From Hydrangea macrophylla (Eukaryota > Streptophyta > Magnoliopsida > Cornales > Hydrangeaceae), in assembly GCA_033977485.1 (NCBI GenBank), contig CM066988.1, positions 31,058,001 to 31,122,000 of the forward strand: 64,000 nt of DNA, read 5' to 3'. The notes beneath the pieces were generated by a model. That model was not told where the DNA came from. It saw nothing but the letters and a program-made list of their open reading frames with translations, and did no database searches. Positions 10,246 to 21,058 of the stretch are shown here, one piece after another. The position numbers and the translations under genes were made by a program. Every line of letters begins with the position of its first letter. The first letter of the stretch is position 1.

Positions 10246-12858
10246 AAGATAACGATAAAAGGAAGTGCTGGGTTTCAAAGAAGACATTTCAAAATTGAAG
10301 CACAGAGTTCGAGCGATCGAAGAAGGCTCGAGCGATCGAGAGTTCGATCGATCGAGAGAAGTTCAAGCGATCGAAGATCCCAGAAGTTCAATCGATCGAG
10401 CGATTTTCAATCAATCGAACATGGCTTTTATCAGATCATACGCGCACGCTGCGGGAACATGGGTTAAAACCCTAGTTGTAGGTTTGTCTATTTATCTCAG
10501 TTGTATTCACGAAAAGGACGACGCCACTTTACTTTTCATCAGTTTTAGAGAGAGAGATAGAGTTTTTCCATGTTTTGTAGGTCTTGGAGCTTGGATATTG
10601 CTTTTGGATTGCTATTCTCATAGTTTAATATAAGTTTTTCCTTTCCAGATTACTCTTTTATTGTTTATTTGTATTCTACACGTATTTTAGAGTAGTGTAA
10701 TCAGTTATCACATAGTTTTGCATGCTAGATAAACTTACACCATTAGTTCTTATAATTTTCAAGATTAAAATGAAACCAAACACATCCATAACGAATATTT
10801 ATGTTAAAAACGACACTGTTATACTCCAGACTATGTCTAAGTAGTCCCCAGGTTGGGAGATCACAATGAAACCGTGATCTCAAGCCTCTGCCATGCAGCA
10901 GAATAATTCCTGTGTTTGATCGATCGAAGATAGTTCGATCGATCGGAACAGAGACATTGTCAATCGATCGAAGTTAGTTCGATCGATCGAGGGAAGAAGA
11001 TATTCGATCGATCGAAAGCGCGTCGATCGATCAAACTCTCTGATTCTTGAGAATATTCTATGCAGTATTCCTGGACTTTCTGCTTTACTGATTTGTTATC
11101 AAATTGTCCCCAAACGCTCAGTTTGTCAAAACAGTCTGTAAACTTAAAGCCTTGATGCATTTTTCTTCAATACATTTTGTTTTAAAATACACGAAATCGG
11201 TTTAAAACAATAGTCAAGATTCGCACCTACAATGGTGTTAGCATTGAGGGTGGTTTGCAAAATGTATTGAAGAAAAATGCATCAAGGCTTTAAGTTTACA
11301 GGCTGTTTTGACAAACTGAGCATTTGGGGACAATTTAATAACAAATCAGTGAAGTAGAAAGTCTAGGAATACTGCATAGAATATTCTCAAGAATCAGAGA
11401 GTTTGATCGATCGACGCGCTTTCGATCGATCGAATATCTTCTTCCCTCGATCGATCGAACTAACTTCGATCGATTGACAATGTCTCTGTTACGATCGATC
11501 GAACTATCTTCGATCGATCAAACACAAGAATTATTCTGCTGCATGGCAGAGGCTTGAGATCACAGTTTCATTGTGATCTCCCAACCTGGGGACTACTTAG
11601 ACATAGTCTGGATTATAACAGTGTCGTTTTTAACGTAAATATTCGTTAAGGATGTGTTTGGTTTAATTTTAATCTTGAAAATTATAAGAACTAATGGTGT
11701 AAGTTTATCTAGCATGCAAAACTATGTGATAACTGATTACACTACTCTAAAATACGTGTAGAATACAAATAAACAATAAAAGAGTAATCTGGAAAGGAAA
11801 AACTTATATTAAACTATGAGAATAGCAATCCAAAAGCAATATCCAAGCTCCAAGACCTACAAAACATGGAAAAACTCTATCTCTCTCTCTCTAAAACTGA
11901 TGAAAAGTAAAGTGGCATCGTCCTTTTTGTGAATACAACTGAGATAAATAGACAAACCTACAGCTAGGGTTTTAACTCATGTTCCCGCAGCGTGCGCGTA
12001 TGATCTGATAAAAGCCATGTTCGATCGATCGAAAATCGCTCGATCGATTGAACTTCTGGGATCTTCGATCGCTTGAACTTCTCTCGATCGATCGAACTCT
12101 TGATCGCTCGAGCCTTCTTCAATCACTCGAACTCTGTGCTTCAATTTTGAAATGTCTTCTTTGAAACCCAGCACTTCCTTTTATCGTTATCTTGGATATT
12201 GATTTTGGATTGCTATTCTCATAGTTTAATATAAGTTCTTCCTTTCCAGATTACTCTTTTATTGTTTATTTGTATTCTACACGTATTTTAGAGTAGTATA
12301 ATCAGTTATCACATAGTTTTGCATGCTAGATAAACTTACACCATTAGTTCTTATAATTTTCAAGATTAAAATGCAACCAAACACATCCTTAACGAATATT
12401 TACGTTAAAAACGACACTGTTATACTCCAGACTATGTCTGAGCAGTCCCCAGGTTGGGAGATCGCAATGAAACCGTGATCTCAAGCCTCTGCCATGCAGC
12501 AGAATAATTTCTGTGTTTGATCGATCGAAGATAGTTCGATCGATCGGAACAGAGACATTGTCAATCGATCAAAGTTAGTTCGATCAATCGAGGGAAGAAG
12601 ATATTCGATCGATCGAAAGCGCGTCTATCGATCAAACTCTCTGATTCTTGAGAATATTCTATGCAGTATTCCTAGAATTTCTACTTTACTGATTTGTTAT
12701 CAAATTGACCCCAAACGCTCAGTTTGTCAAAACAGTTTGTAAACTTAAAGCCTTGATGCATTTTTCTTCAATACATTTTGCAAACCACCCTCAATTGTAA
12801 AACCATTGTAGGTGCGAATCTTGACTATTGTTTTAAACCGATTTCGTGTATTTCAAAC
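10246..12858. repeat. duplication - inverted triplication - duplication in the Athila 5' LTR
   Basis: Arm 1 is 10246-11179; the reverse complement of it is 11258-12193; a direct third copy of its second part is 12191-12780. The 78 bp between the arms (11180-11257) is the reverse complement of 12781-12858, i.e. of the LTR sequence that normally follows arm 1. So the order is A B, then inverted (C B A), then B C. Junction 2 shares CTT and junction 1 shares TTT(G) between the joined sequences. The arms agree at well over 90 percent by eye. Confidence 0.92.
10313..10420. repeat. GATC-palindrome cluster (Athila LTR, first)
   Basis: Repeated GAGCGATCGA, TTCGATCGATCGA and TCAATCGATCGA words. Inverted copy at 12018-12135; homologous cluster in the 3' LTR at 32383-32495. 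Further clusters of the same LTR at 10915-11030, 11403-11515 and 12517-12625. Confidence 0.85.
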
Positions 12859-13300
12859 TTAATTGTGATGACATAGTCCCGGTCATGAAAGGACTATGGA
12901 TTCTTTATCCTAAGAAAAATACGGAATACTGTAGAGAGTGTGCTCCATTGAGCTTCAACGTAACTGCATGGTAGATGGCTTGGTCGCGGTGGATTCGTGT
13001 GATCCCTACATTCCCTTTTATTAAGAGAAACATTTTAAATCATCGCTTTAAATTGTTAGTCGTTAGATTAATTTAGTTTAATTGTCTTGTCTTTAATAGT
13101 TGATAAACCGTGGAACTTCGTGTTCTACATTTCTTTAAAATTTTGATTTTGATTTTTTTTTTAGAGATTAATCTAGGTTTTTAGTTTAACACCTTCCCTG
13201 TGGGATCGACCTAGACTTCCAGTACTATATTACTTGCACGATTAACTACACTTAGGTACAGCACACAAGCGCACACAGAAAAATTCTCGTGTCAAGTTTT

Positions 13301-13318
13301 TGGCGCCGTTGCCGGGGA
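13301..13318 (+). other. Athila primer-binding site
   Basis: TGGCGCCGTTGCCGGGGA, six bases after the LTR end. This is the characteristic site of Athila and related plant gypsy elements, usually assigned to tRNA-Asp. It fixes the LTR edge and the + strand orientation. Confidence 0.93.
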
Positions 13319-13423
13319 AGGCGACAAGCTAACGCTTAGATTGCCTCAATCTATCCTTATCTCTTTCTGTTTTTCTTTTTCTTTCATTCTTTAGATTAAA
13401 AACTACTTAGGGTCTTTCCCTTT

Positions 13424-15190
13424 ATGTCTGATAATTCCATCGAAGGAATTTACGAAAACCCATTCTATTCATCCGATTCATCTAATTCTATTAATCCCAT
13501 AGTTACACCTATAGATTCAATGGCTGATAATCAAAGTGAAAACGGTGATAATGTGGTTGTACCAATCGACGATTCATTTCATCCTTTGTGCGATCTCATG
13601 ATACCTGAACACGCGCCTACACCTTCTTGTATTCTTATTCCACCTCATGCAGGCGAATTTCAATTTCGCAATGGAATGATTCAACTCCTTCCTACCTTTC
13701 ATGGAATGGAGAGCGAGAAGGCGTATCTACATGTCAAGGACTTTGAGGATGTTTGTAAAACTTTCTCACAAAATTGTCCTGTAGACATGACACGTCTAAT
13801 GCTATTTCCTTTCACTCTGAAGGATAAAGCAAAAGCGTGGTTACTCACCTTAAAGCCAAACTCAATCTACACCTGGCATGCGATGAACACCGCTTTCCTG
13901 AAGAAATTCTTTCCACCTCACATGACCACTGAGCTTTAACGACTAATAAATTCTTACAAACAAAAGAGCAATGAAACTTTTACCCAAACTTTGGAGCGTT
14001 TAAGGGATTTGCTACTCTCATGCCCACATCACGGGTATGAGAAATGGTGAACCATAAGCTACTTTTATGAAGGGTTAAATGGTGAAACTAAAAAATTGGT
14101 CGAGACCATCAGTTTAGGGCCATTTCTTCGCAAAAACACGGAAGAAGCTGAAGCTCACTTCGAGTGGTTAGCTAAACACGCCCATGAGTGGTCGAATTTA
14201 GACGATGTCCCACCCTCACAGATATCCTGTGTGGAAGAGAAAAGTTTATACCAACTAAAAAGTGAGGATCATCTGATGAATAAGTACGAAGAACTAGTGA
14301 AGAAAGTAGAAGAGTTGGGAATGAAAGGAGAGAGTTCTAGGCAGGTTTTGCCTGAAGAACCATGCGGCACATGCAACATGCTGGGACACACTAATCAATA
14401 CTGTCCTAATGTGCTGTATTTTCAAGAACATCCCCCCATGGAAATGAATGCCATGCAAGGGTATAGGGGGGGGGGGGTGGGGAATTCCTACAACAATTAT
14501 AATTCACAAAATAATAACAATAGATGGAATCACCCCGGGTTTGATTGGAAAAACAATGTTGGGACCCAAAACCAATATCAACAACAACATCCCTATAATA
14601 ACAATAATCAATATCAAGGGCAATACAACAGGCAGTCCCAGCCATTCCATCAAAATAGAACAAATAACTACAACAACGCTCAACCCTCTAATGATCAACA
14701 TCCAAATGTTTATGTGTCACCTCACAAAAAGGTACAAGAGGAAGATCCACTCTCTAACGCGAATTTAATACAACAGTTAATTCAAATGATGAGCAAGATG
14801 TCTACGACATTAGAGAGGATGGATGCACGACAAGAGGGTTCGAGTGGTACGTTTCCTGCTCAACCATTTCCAAACCCTAAGGGATTCAACAATGGTCCCA
14901 ATAACCAGGAATATGGCAAAGCCGTAACAATTCTGAGGAGCGGCAAGGTCATAGGGAAAAACACGCCTCTCTCTACCCCTGAAGAGTATGAAGAGGATGA
15001 AGTGGTGGATAAAAGTAAACCAACTACTCAAAAGGAGGAGCTGTCCACTAATAATAAAGCATTTGAATCGAATGAGGACACTCCTAAAGAAGTACAAGAA
15101 GTTGAGAGAAGGCCTGGGAAGGAGCCTATCAATGATGAATTACTTAAATGCCCTTTCCCCGTGCCTTACCCTTAAAGGCTCAAGAAACCC
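13424..15190 (+). pseudogene. Athila gag (nucleocapsid region included)
   Basis: One frame runs from ATG 13424 with TAA at 13937, TGA at 14048 and TAA at 15173. The order of motifs fits Athila gag: GMIQLLPTFHGMESEKAYLH, CPVDMTRLMLFPFTLKDKAKAWL, NTAFLKKFFPP, then ETFTQTLERLRDLLLSCPHH and YFYEGL. A zinc knuckle CGTCNMLGHTNQYCPN lies at about 14363-14410, followed by a Asn/Gln-rich, low-complexity segment with a G13 run in the DNA (about 14465) and an acidic linker. Near 15190, in an A-rich run, the frame shifts by one into the protease frame. Structural capsid protein of the element, not functional here. Confidence 0.9.
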
Positions 15191-15918
15191 AAAACGAGGC
15201 AAAGAATCAGGAATTCTTGGAGTTGTTTAAACAAGTTAAAATTAATCTCCCGCTTCTTGATGCAATCAAACAAGTGCCAGCCTACGCTAAGTATCTAAAA
15301 GATTTATGCACGGTCAAGAGGAGGCAAAGTGTGAAGAAACACACGTATGTCGCTTGCCAAGCAAGTGCAATCATCCAAAATGAATTACCTCCAAAGCTTA
15401 AAGACCCTGGCACCCCAACTGTCTCGTATCGAATTGGGAATCAAAGGATAGACAACGCATTCCTTGATCTAGGAGCTAGCGTAAACTTGCTGTCATATTC
15501 AGTTTATAAACAACTAGGTTTGGGTGAACTCAAACCTACCCGAGTTGCATTGTAATTGGCAGATAGGTCAGTCAAATATCCTAGAGGAATACTGGAGGAC
15601 GTTCTGGTACAGGTAGATACATTTGTCTTTCGGGTCGATTTTGTGATTCTGGACACCGAACTTGTGTCTAATCCATGTTCACAAATCCTGGTGATTTTTG
15701 GACATCCATTCCTCAACACCATAGATGCCACAATCAAAATAAGAAGTGGTATCATGACCATCGTATTCGAGAACATGACTTTAAATGTCAAGATTTTTTT
15801 AAATCCTCGACCTGAAGAATACGAGGATGAAGAAGAAGTTAACTTCATCGAAACGATCATCGAAGACAAAGCTGATCTTGTTGACTATAAAGATCATTTG
15901 GGGGTGGTAGTGTCATAA
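15190..15918 (+). pseudogene. Athila protease region
   Basis: Frame 15148-15918 with a TAA at 15553. LLDAIKQVPAYAKYLKDLCT is the block that precedes the protease in Athila. The active-site block is IDNAFLDLGASVNLLSYSVY (DLGAS in place of the retroviral DTGA/DSGA), followed by GLGELKPTRV, the ADRSVKYPRGILEDVLV strand and VDFVILDTE, then IFGHPFLNTIDATI, which corresponds to the second flap/ILGRPFL motif. An aspartic protease that would cut the gag-pol polyprotein; here broken by the stop between the two halves. Confidence 0.88.
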
Positions 15919-17640
15919 TTTGACGCAGTCTATAAACCTAATGATTCTACCCTATTGGACGCTGCTCTAAATCATGACTGCCTCATGATGGAAACTAAAG
16001 AGGAAGATAGAGCTGAATGCATGTGGGTCACCCCATATGAACCCTTGCCTCCAAAAAGGAAGTTAACCATGCCTTCAAACTTTTAGTTTCCTGATTTAGA
16101 ATTACAGGAGCTTCCAAAAGAGCTCAAATACGCTTTTTTAGGGACTGAAAAGACTTATCCTATGATAATCTCATCCACGTTGAACTCTGAACAAGAGGAT
16201 AAGTTAATTCAAATGCTCAAACAGCACAAGGGAGCATTGGGGTGGACTATTGCCGACCTAAAAGGCATCAGCCCATCTATTTGCACCCATAAGATATATC
16301 TGGAGGAAGACGCCAAACCTTCGTGACAAAAACAGAGGCGTCTGAATCCTAATATGCAAGAAGTCATGAAAAAGGAAGTCCTAAAACTTCTAGACATTGG
16401 GATTATATATCCTATCTCTGACAGCTCTTGGGTTAGTCCAACCCAGGTGGTGCCCAAAAAGACTGGTATAATAGTTATCCCAAACAAAGACGGCGAGTTA
16501 GTATCGACACGCGTCCCCACCAGATGGCGGATGTGTATTGATTATCGAAAGTTAAATACTGTGACCCGGAAAGACCACTTTCTATTGCCATTCATGGATC
16601 AAATGCTAGAAAGAGTGGCGGGTCATAATTTTATTGCTTCTTGGACGGATATAGTGGGTATAACCAAATCAAAATTGCCCCTGAAGATTAGGAGAAGACG
16701 ACTTTCACATGTCCGTTTGGTACATTCGCCTACCGTCGTATGCCCTTCGGCTTATGCAATGCACCGGCCACCTTTCAGCGGTGCATGTTGAGCATATTCA
16801 GCGATATGGTCGAACAGACACTTGAGGTCTTTATAGACGACTTCTCAGTGTTTGGCCATAGTTTTGATAACTGCCTGGAAAACCTTGAGAATGTGTTAGC
16901 AAGATGCGAGGACAGACACTTAGTACTAAATAGGGAAAAGTGTCACTTCATGGTGACCAAGGGAATTGTCCTCGGTCACATTATTTCTGATAAGAGTATC
17001 CAAGTCGATAAAGTAAAAATCAATATAATTTTAAATCTACCTGTCCCTCGTACAGTCTGAGACATCTGATCCTTTCTCGGACATGCAGGATTCTATCGTC
17101 GCTTTATCCAAAATTTTAGTGCAATCTCCTGACCACTGGGTCAACTGTTGGCTAAAGACATGCCATTTGAATGGTCAAAAAACTGTCAAACATCTTTTGA
17201 TGCACTAAAAGAACACCTTACCTCTACACCGATAATACAGGCACCCGACTGGAGTTTGCCTTTTAAGTTAATGTGCGATGTTAGCGATTATGCCATTGGC
17301 GCAGTTCTAGGATAGAGGAAGGATAATAAGCCTTATGTAATCTACTATGCTAGTCGAACACTTAACGAAGCTCAAATGAATTGTACGACTACCGAGAAAG
17401 AGCTACTGGCAATAGTCTTCGCTCTAGACAAATTCAGGTCTTATTTAATAGGGTCCCCAATAGTCTGTTTTACAGACCACTCGACCCTCAAGTACCTACT
17501 ATCTAAGAAGGACGAGAAACAGAGGCTCATCCACTGGATACTCCTACTTCAGGAATTTGATATCACAATCAAGGATAAAAAAGGAGTAAAAAATGTGGTC
17601 GCCGATCATTTATCTCGGTTGACATTTACTGACAACACTG
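15919..17640 (+). pseudogene. Athila reverse transcriptase and RNase H
   Basis: Continues from the protease frame with stops at 15916, 16084 and 16324, loses one base near 16628-16634, then follows another frame with stops at 17058, 17067, 17130 and 17313. RT motifs: SSWVSPTQVVPKKTG, WRMCIDYRKLNT, MPFGLCNAPATFQRCM (16740) and the catalytic box EVFIDDFSVFGHS (16830), with FIDD in place of YVDD. The connection/RNase H part shows [35 protein letters not shown] and [20 protein letters not shown], then DHLSRL. Copies RNA into DNA and degrades the RNA strand in intact members. Confidence 0.9.
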
Positions 17641-18998
17641 AGCCCGTACCAATGAAAGATGAATTCCCAGACGAGCAACTGATGGCTGTCTCTAGCTTAC
17701 CTTGGTACGCGGATATAATAAATTACCTTGTTACAGGAGAGACCCCAAGGCATTGGTCAAATCAGGACAAGAAAAGGTTCCTTTCGTTCGCACGTCATTT
17801 CTTTTTTGATGACCCTTACTTATTTAAGTATTGTGCTGATCAGGTCATCAGACGTTGCGTCCCGAATGAGGACATAACTGTAATTTTGGCCTCCTATCAT
17901 TCTGAAGCCCGTGGTGGCCATTTTGCCTCTGAAAAGACCGCGCATAAAGTATTGCACAGCGGTTTCTATTGGCCCACCGTGTTCAAAGATGCCTATGCTT
18001 TTTGTAAATCGTGCCAATGATGTCAAAAGCTTGGTACAGTTTTGAAAAGGAATTTGATGCCCTTAACTCCAATCATCACAATTGAAATATTCGATTGTTG
18101 GGGAATAGACTTTATGGGCCCATTTCCTAAATCTAACAATTGTGAATATATACTCCTGGCTGTGGAATATATATCAAAATGGGTAGAAGCGATACCGACG
18201 AGACGCAATGACCATAAAACAGTAATGTCCTTCCTTAAGGAAAAAATCCTATCGCATTTCAGGACCCCAAAAGCACTAATAAGTGACCAAGGCAAACACT
18301 TTTGCAATAGGCCTTTGGAATCACTGCTCAAGAAATACGGGGTGAATCACAAGATTGCTCTAGCCTACCACCCACAAACAAATGGGCAGGCAGAGTTGGC
18401 TAACCGTGAAATCAAGCATATATTAGAAAAGATGGTGAGTGTCAACAGAAAAAACTGGGCTTATAAACTGACTAATGCTCTTTTGGCATACCGTACTGCC
18501 TACAAGACAAATCTGGGAATGTCCCCATATAGGTTAATGTACGGAAAGGCATGTCACCTTCCCGTCAAAATTGAGCACAAAGCATATTGGGCGACACGCT
18601 CATTAAACTTCGACATTAAAGAGGGACGTCATCTCCGGAAACTCCAGTTGGCGAAACTGGAAGAAATCCGTCGAGATGCATACGACAATGCTAAACGTCA
18701 CAAGGAAAGGTTGAAGGCTCACCATGATAGAATGATTTTTCAAAAATCTTTTGAGCCGGGACAGAAAGTTTTATTATACGATTCACGCCTTCATCTAATC
18801 CCAGGAAAACTCCGATGTCGGTGGATAGGACCCTTCATAGTCAAATCTGTCTTTCCATATGGGGCCGTCGAGTTATTTAATCCTAAGAACGATGAAAGTT
18901 TCAAGGTCAATGACCAAAGGGTAAAATCGTTCTTAGAGGATTTCCAACCCGAGGTCGAGCACATCCAACTGGATGAGCCCGATTATGCCTCAACCTAG
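17641..18998 (+). pseudogene. Athila integrase
   Basis: Frame with a single stop at 18018. N-terminal HHCC zinc site: [20 protein letters not shown], then CKSCQ, stop, CQKLG. Core: IFDCWGIDFMGPFP (first Asp), PKALISDQGKHFCNRPLES (second Asp), and GQAELANREIKHILEKMVS (Glu). The C-terminal part (about 18590-18960) is rich in Lys/Arg and shows LHLIPGKLRCRWIGPFIV, the GPF/Y-like module. All three acidic residues survive, so this is the best preserved domain of the element. No chromodomain follows, as expected for Athila. Confidence 0.92.
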
Positions 18999-19146
18999 AA
19001 TGCTCAAGTGCGTTTTTACAATGTTGTTGTACTATTTCTTTTACTGCTTTTTATTCTGTTTTCGTTATTTTGCTTATCTATTTTGGGTGCGACCTTGATC
19101 GTAATCTGCTACTCCATTCTTATCTATCTCCTACAGGCTGTTCAAC

Positions 19147-20049
19147 ATGAGAGATGATGATGTTCATTCAATTGGATTATGGGCTGATTCAGAATATCAT
19201 AATCCCCCGTGGACTACTGATGAAATAGCATTCTGCTTATCTCCATACCAAGGGCCAGGGGCAGAAGACGTTGTTGACTTAACCCAAGGATATATCCCAT
19301 ATAAACCTGCTCTCCTCCAGATTAATCCTTTTGAGCACATGGAATTTCATGAAGAGGAGGGAGAACCAGAGGGGTATGCTATTTGGGAAGTCGATGATGC
19401 TCTGATGGAACAGTAGGAGAATGATTCAATGTGGGAACCGTGGGAAGAAGAGGACTTATAGGATATGGTGCCAGAACGCCATAATGCTGTATTCACATAT
19501 ATTGACGACTTCCTTGTCATCCAAGTGGTTCCCTGTATTTATGTGCACTTGAGTTATTTGATGTTCCGGCTTCAATGCTCTCTACCTGCTAGTGCACCTG
19601 GGGATATCAGGCCAATAGTGAGGTTATTTCTTGATCACATTTCCTGTTTTATTCATTCCTTTAGTTCTGTTGTTTGATTATTTAATTTCTTTCTTTCTTT
19701 TTGTTCTCTTTTGTTTTTCTTTGTCAGGGGTGTCACTATGAATCATATGTTACCGCCAATGTTCCTTCCACATCAGTTGTTCCATGGGATTGGACCATAC
19801 ATATTGCCCCCGGGTACTCCGCCGCAAGAGGAGAGTCCGTTGCGAACTTACACGCCGTTATCGCTTTCTCCATCCGGATCACCTCCTGCACGTGCGATCA
19901 ATTCCTTGGACAGTTCAGCCTTACTCAATGATGCCCTGGATGCCTTCCGGCTATTATGGAAAAGGGAATCAGCAAATTTGGACCCCATATTCGAAGTTTT
20001 GGTAGAGACAGACGTTGTGGAAGAAGATATCTTCATGCTTGAAGAGTAG
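19147..20049 (+). pseudogene. Athila ORF downstream of pol (env position), fragmented
   Basis: An acidic frame 19147-19460 (MRDDDVHSIGLWADSE..., two stops near its end) is followed at 19465-19677 by a frame with a hydrophobic stretch, and at 19711-20049 by MNHMLPPMFLPHQLF...DVVEEDIFMLEE. The end of a pyrimidine-rich run plus TTTGTCAG (19720-19728) looks like a 3' splice site joining the pieces. I cannot assign the protein. Athila elements often carry a spliced env-like ORF here; no transmembrane topology is convincing. Confidence 0.45.
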
Positions 20050-20590
20050 TGCTCCACTTCAATTGTATTCCGTCATTTCATCTTTCTTTCATCAATTAAA
20101 GTGTATTCCTAGACAAAGTTTTATTCCTTTCAGTTTCTTTTAGTTTTTCTTTATCAATAAGGTTTTAAATACCATGTTGGGGGCAATACGGCTGCAAATG
20201 GATGCTAGTACTTTGTTCTATCTATAAAATATTTGCAATTCTCTATTTTGATGATGACTTTTTGGCTTACATGTCCTATCAATGAACTATTTTTATCACT
20301 TTTATGTATGTCCAGAACAATATTGGTTAGCTAGGGGTGTATAGTCTTTCATTTCAATACTAGTGTAGGATTTCTAGGTTCGATCGATCGAGCTATCGTC
20401 GATCGATCGAACTCATCCACTCTTCAAGCACTTCAGCAGGTCCTAATCGATCGAAGGTTCGATCGATCGATCGAACTTTCTCGATCAAACTTTCTCGATC
20501 GATCGAGACCTGTATTTAAACGAGGCATCGTCCATACACTTCATCAGTTTCTCTCCCTCTTTCCTTCATTCGAGCGATTGAACACAGAGT
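20050..20590 (+). other. Athila non-coding spacer
   Basis: Spacer between the two downstream ORFs. 20385-20500 holds a cluster of the TTCGATCGATCGA palindrome in tandem, including the run CGATCGATCGATCGA near 20461-20475. An imperfect TATA-like GTATTTAAACGAGG at 20511 and an ATG at 20597 follow, which could be a sub-promoter. Confidence 0.5.
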
Positions 20591-20596
20591 AACACC

Positions 20597-21058
20597 ATGG
20601 GCGATTTTCAATTCCTCAAGCACACACCCATTGGTCGGTGCTCTGATCATTCCTCTGTTCACCATCATCATCCCTCTCATCCACTCTCCATTTTTTTTAC
20701 CCGAGGTAAAGTCCACAAACTCCCCCTCTTAATCATTTCATTGGAATTGTCATGGGGGTGCCCCCCGTTGGTTGTTAAACCATTTATTGTTCATTTTTCT
20801 TTGTATTTTGTGTGTGTGGATCCTCTCTATTCTCGTTTGTTGTCGCTGCGAAATCGCTGTGCTCGATCGATCGAACAAACTTCGATCGATCGAACCCAGC
20901 AATTCGTCGATCGATCAAATAAACTGCGATCGATCGAACCCGATGATTCTTCGATCGATCAAACCAACTGCGATCGATCGAACCTTAATAGTGGACGTTT
21001 TCATTTTTTCCCTTCCTATTTCATTTGTTTTGTTTCTTTTCAATTTCAGGTCGCCCAC
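20597..21058 (+). other. possible first exon and intron of the third Athila ORF
   Basis: ATG 20597 opens MGDFQFLKHTPIGRCSD, ending near CCCGAG|GTAAAG (20703-20708), a good plant 5' splice site. A T-rich tract ends in TTTCAATTTCAG|G at about 21050, a good 3' splice site, and the ATG of the next ORF is at 21059. A GATC-palindrome cluster (20860-20985) lies inside the would-be intron. The spliced frame is not clean, so the use of this exon is uncertain. Confidence 0.4.

Larger units (their letters stand above)
10056..13294 (+). repeat. 5' LTR of Athila with internal inverted duplication (3.24 kb)
   Basis: Starts TGATAAGCGGGGG and ends TTCTCGTGTCA, just before the primer site. Compared with the 3' LTR start (32130, TGACAAGCGAGGG) and with the LTR-derived block at 44402-44835, the basic LTR should be about 1.64 kb: 10056-11179 plus 12781-13294. 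The additional 1.6 kb is an inverted copy (11180-12193) plus a second direct copy (12191-12780). It carries several clusters of TTCGATCGATCGAA. Confidence 0.9.

Noticed and set aside
14406..15097. Several long frames on both strands over the Athila gag linker
   Set aside because: Shadows of the Asn/Gln-rich, low-complexity gag segment.
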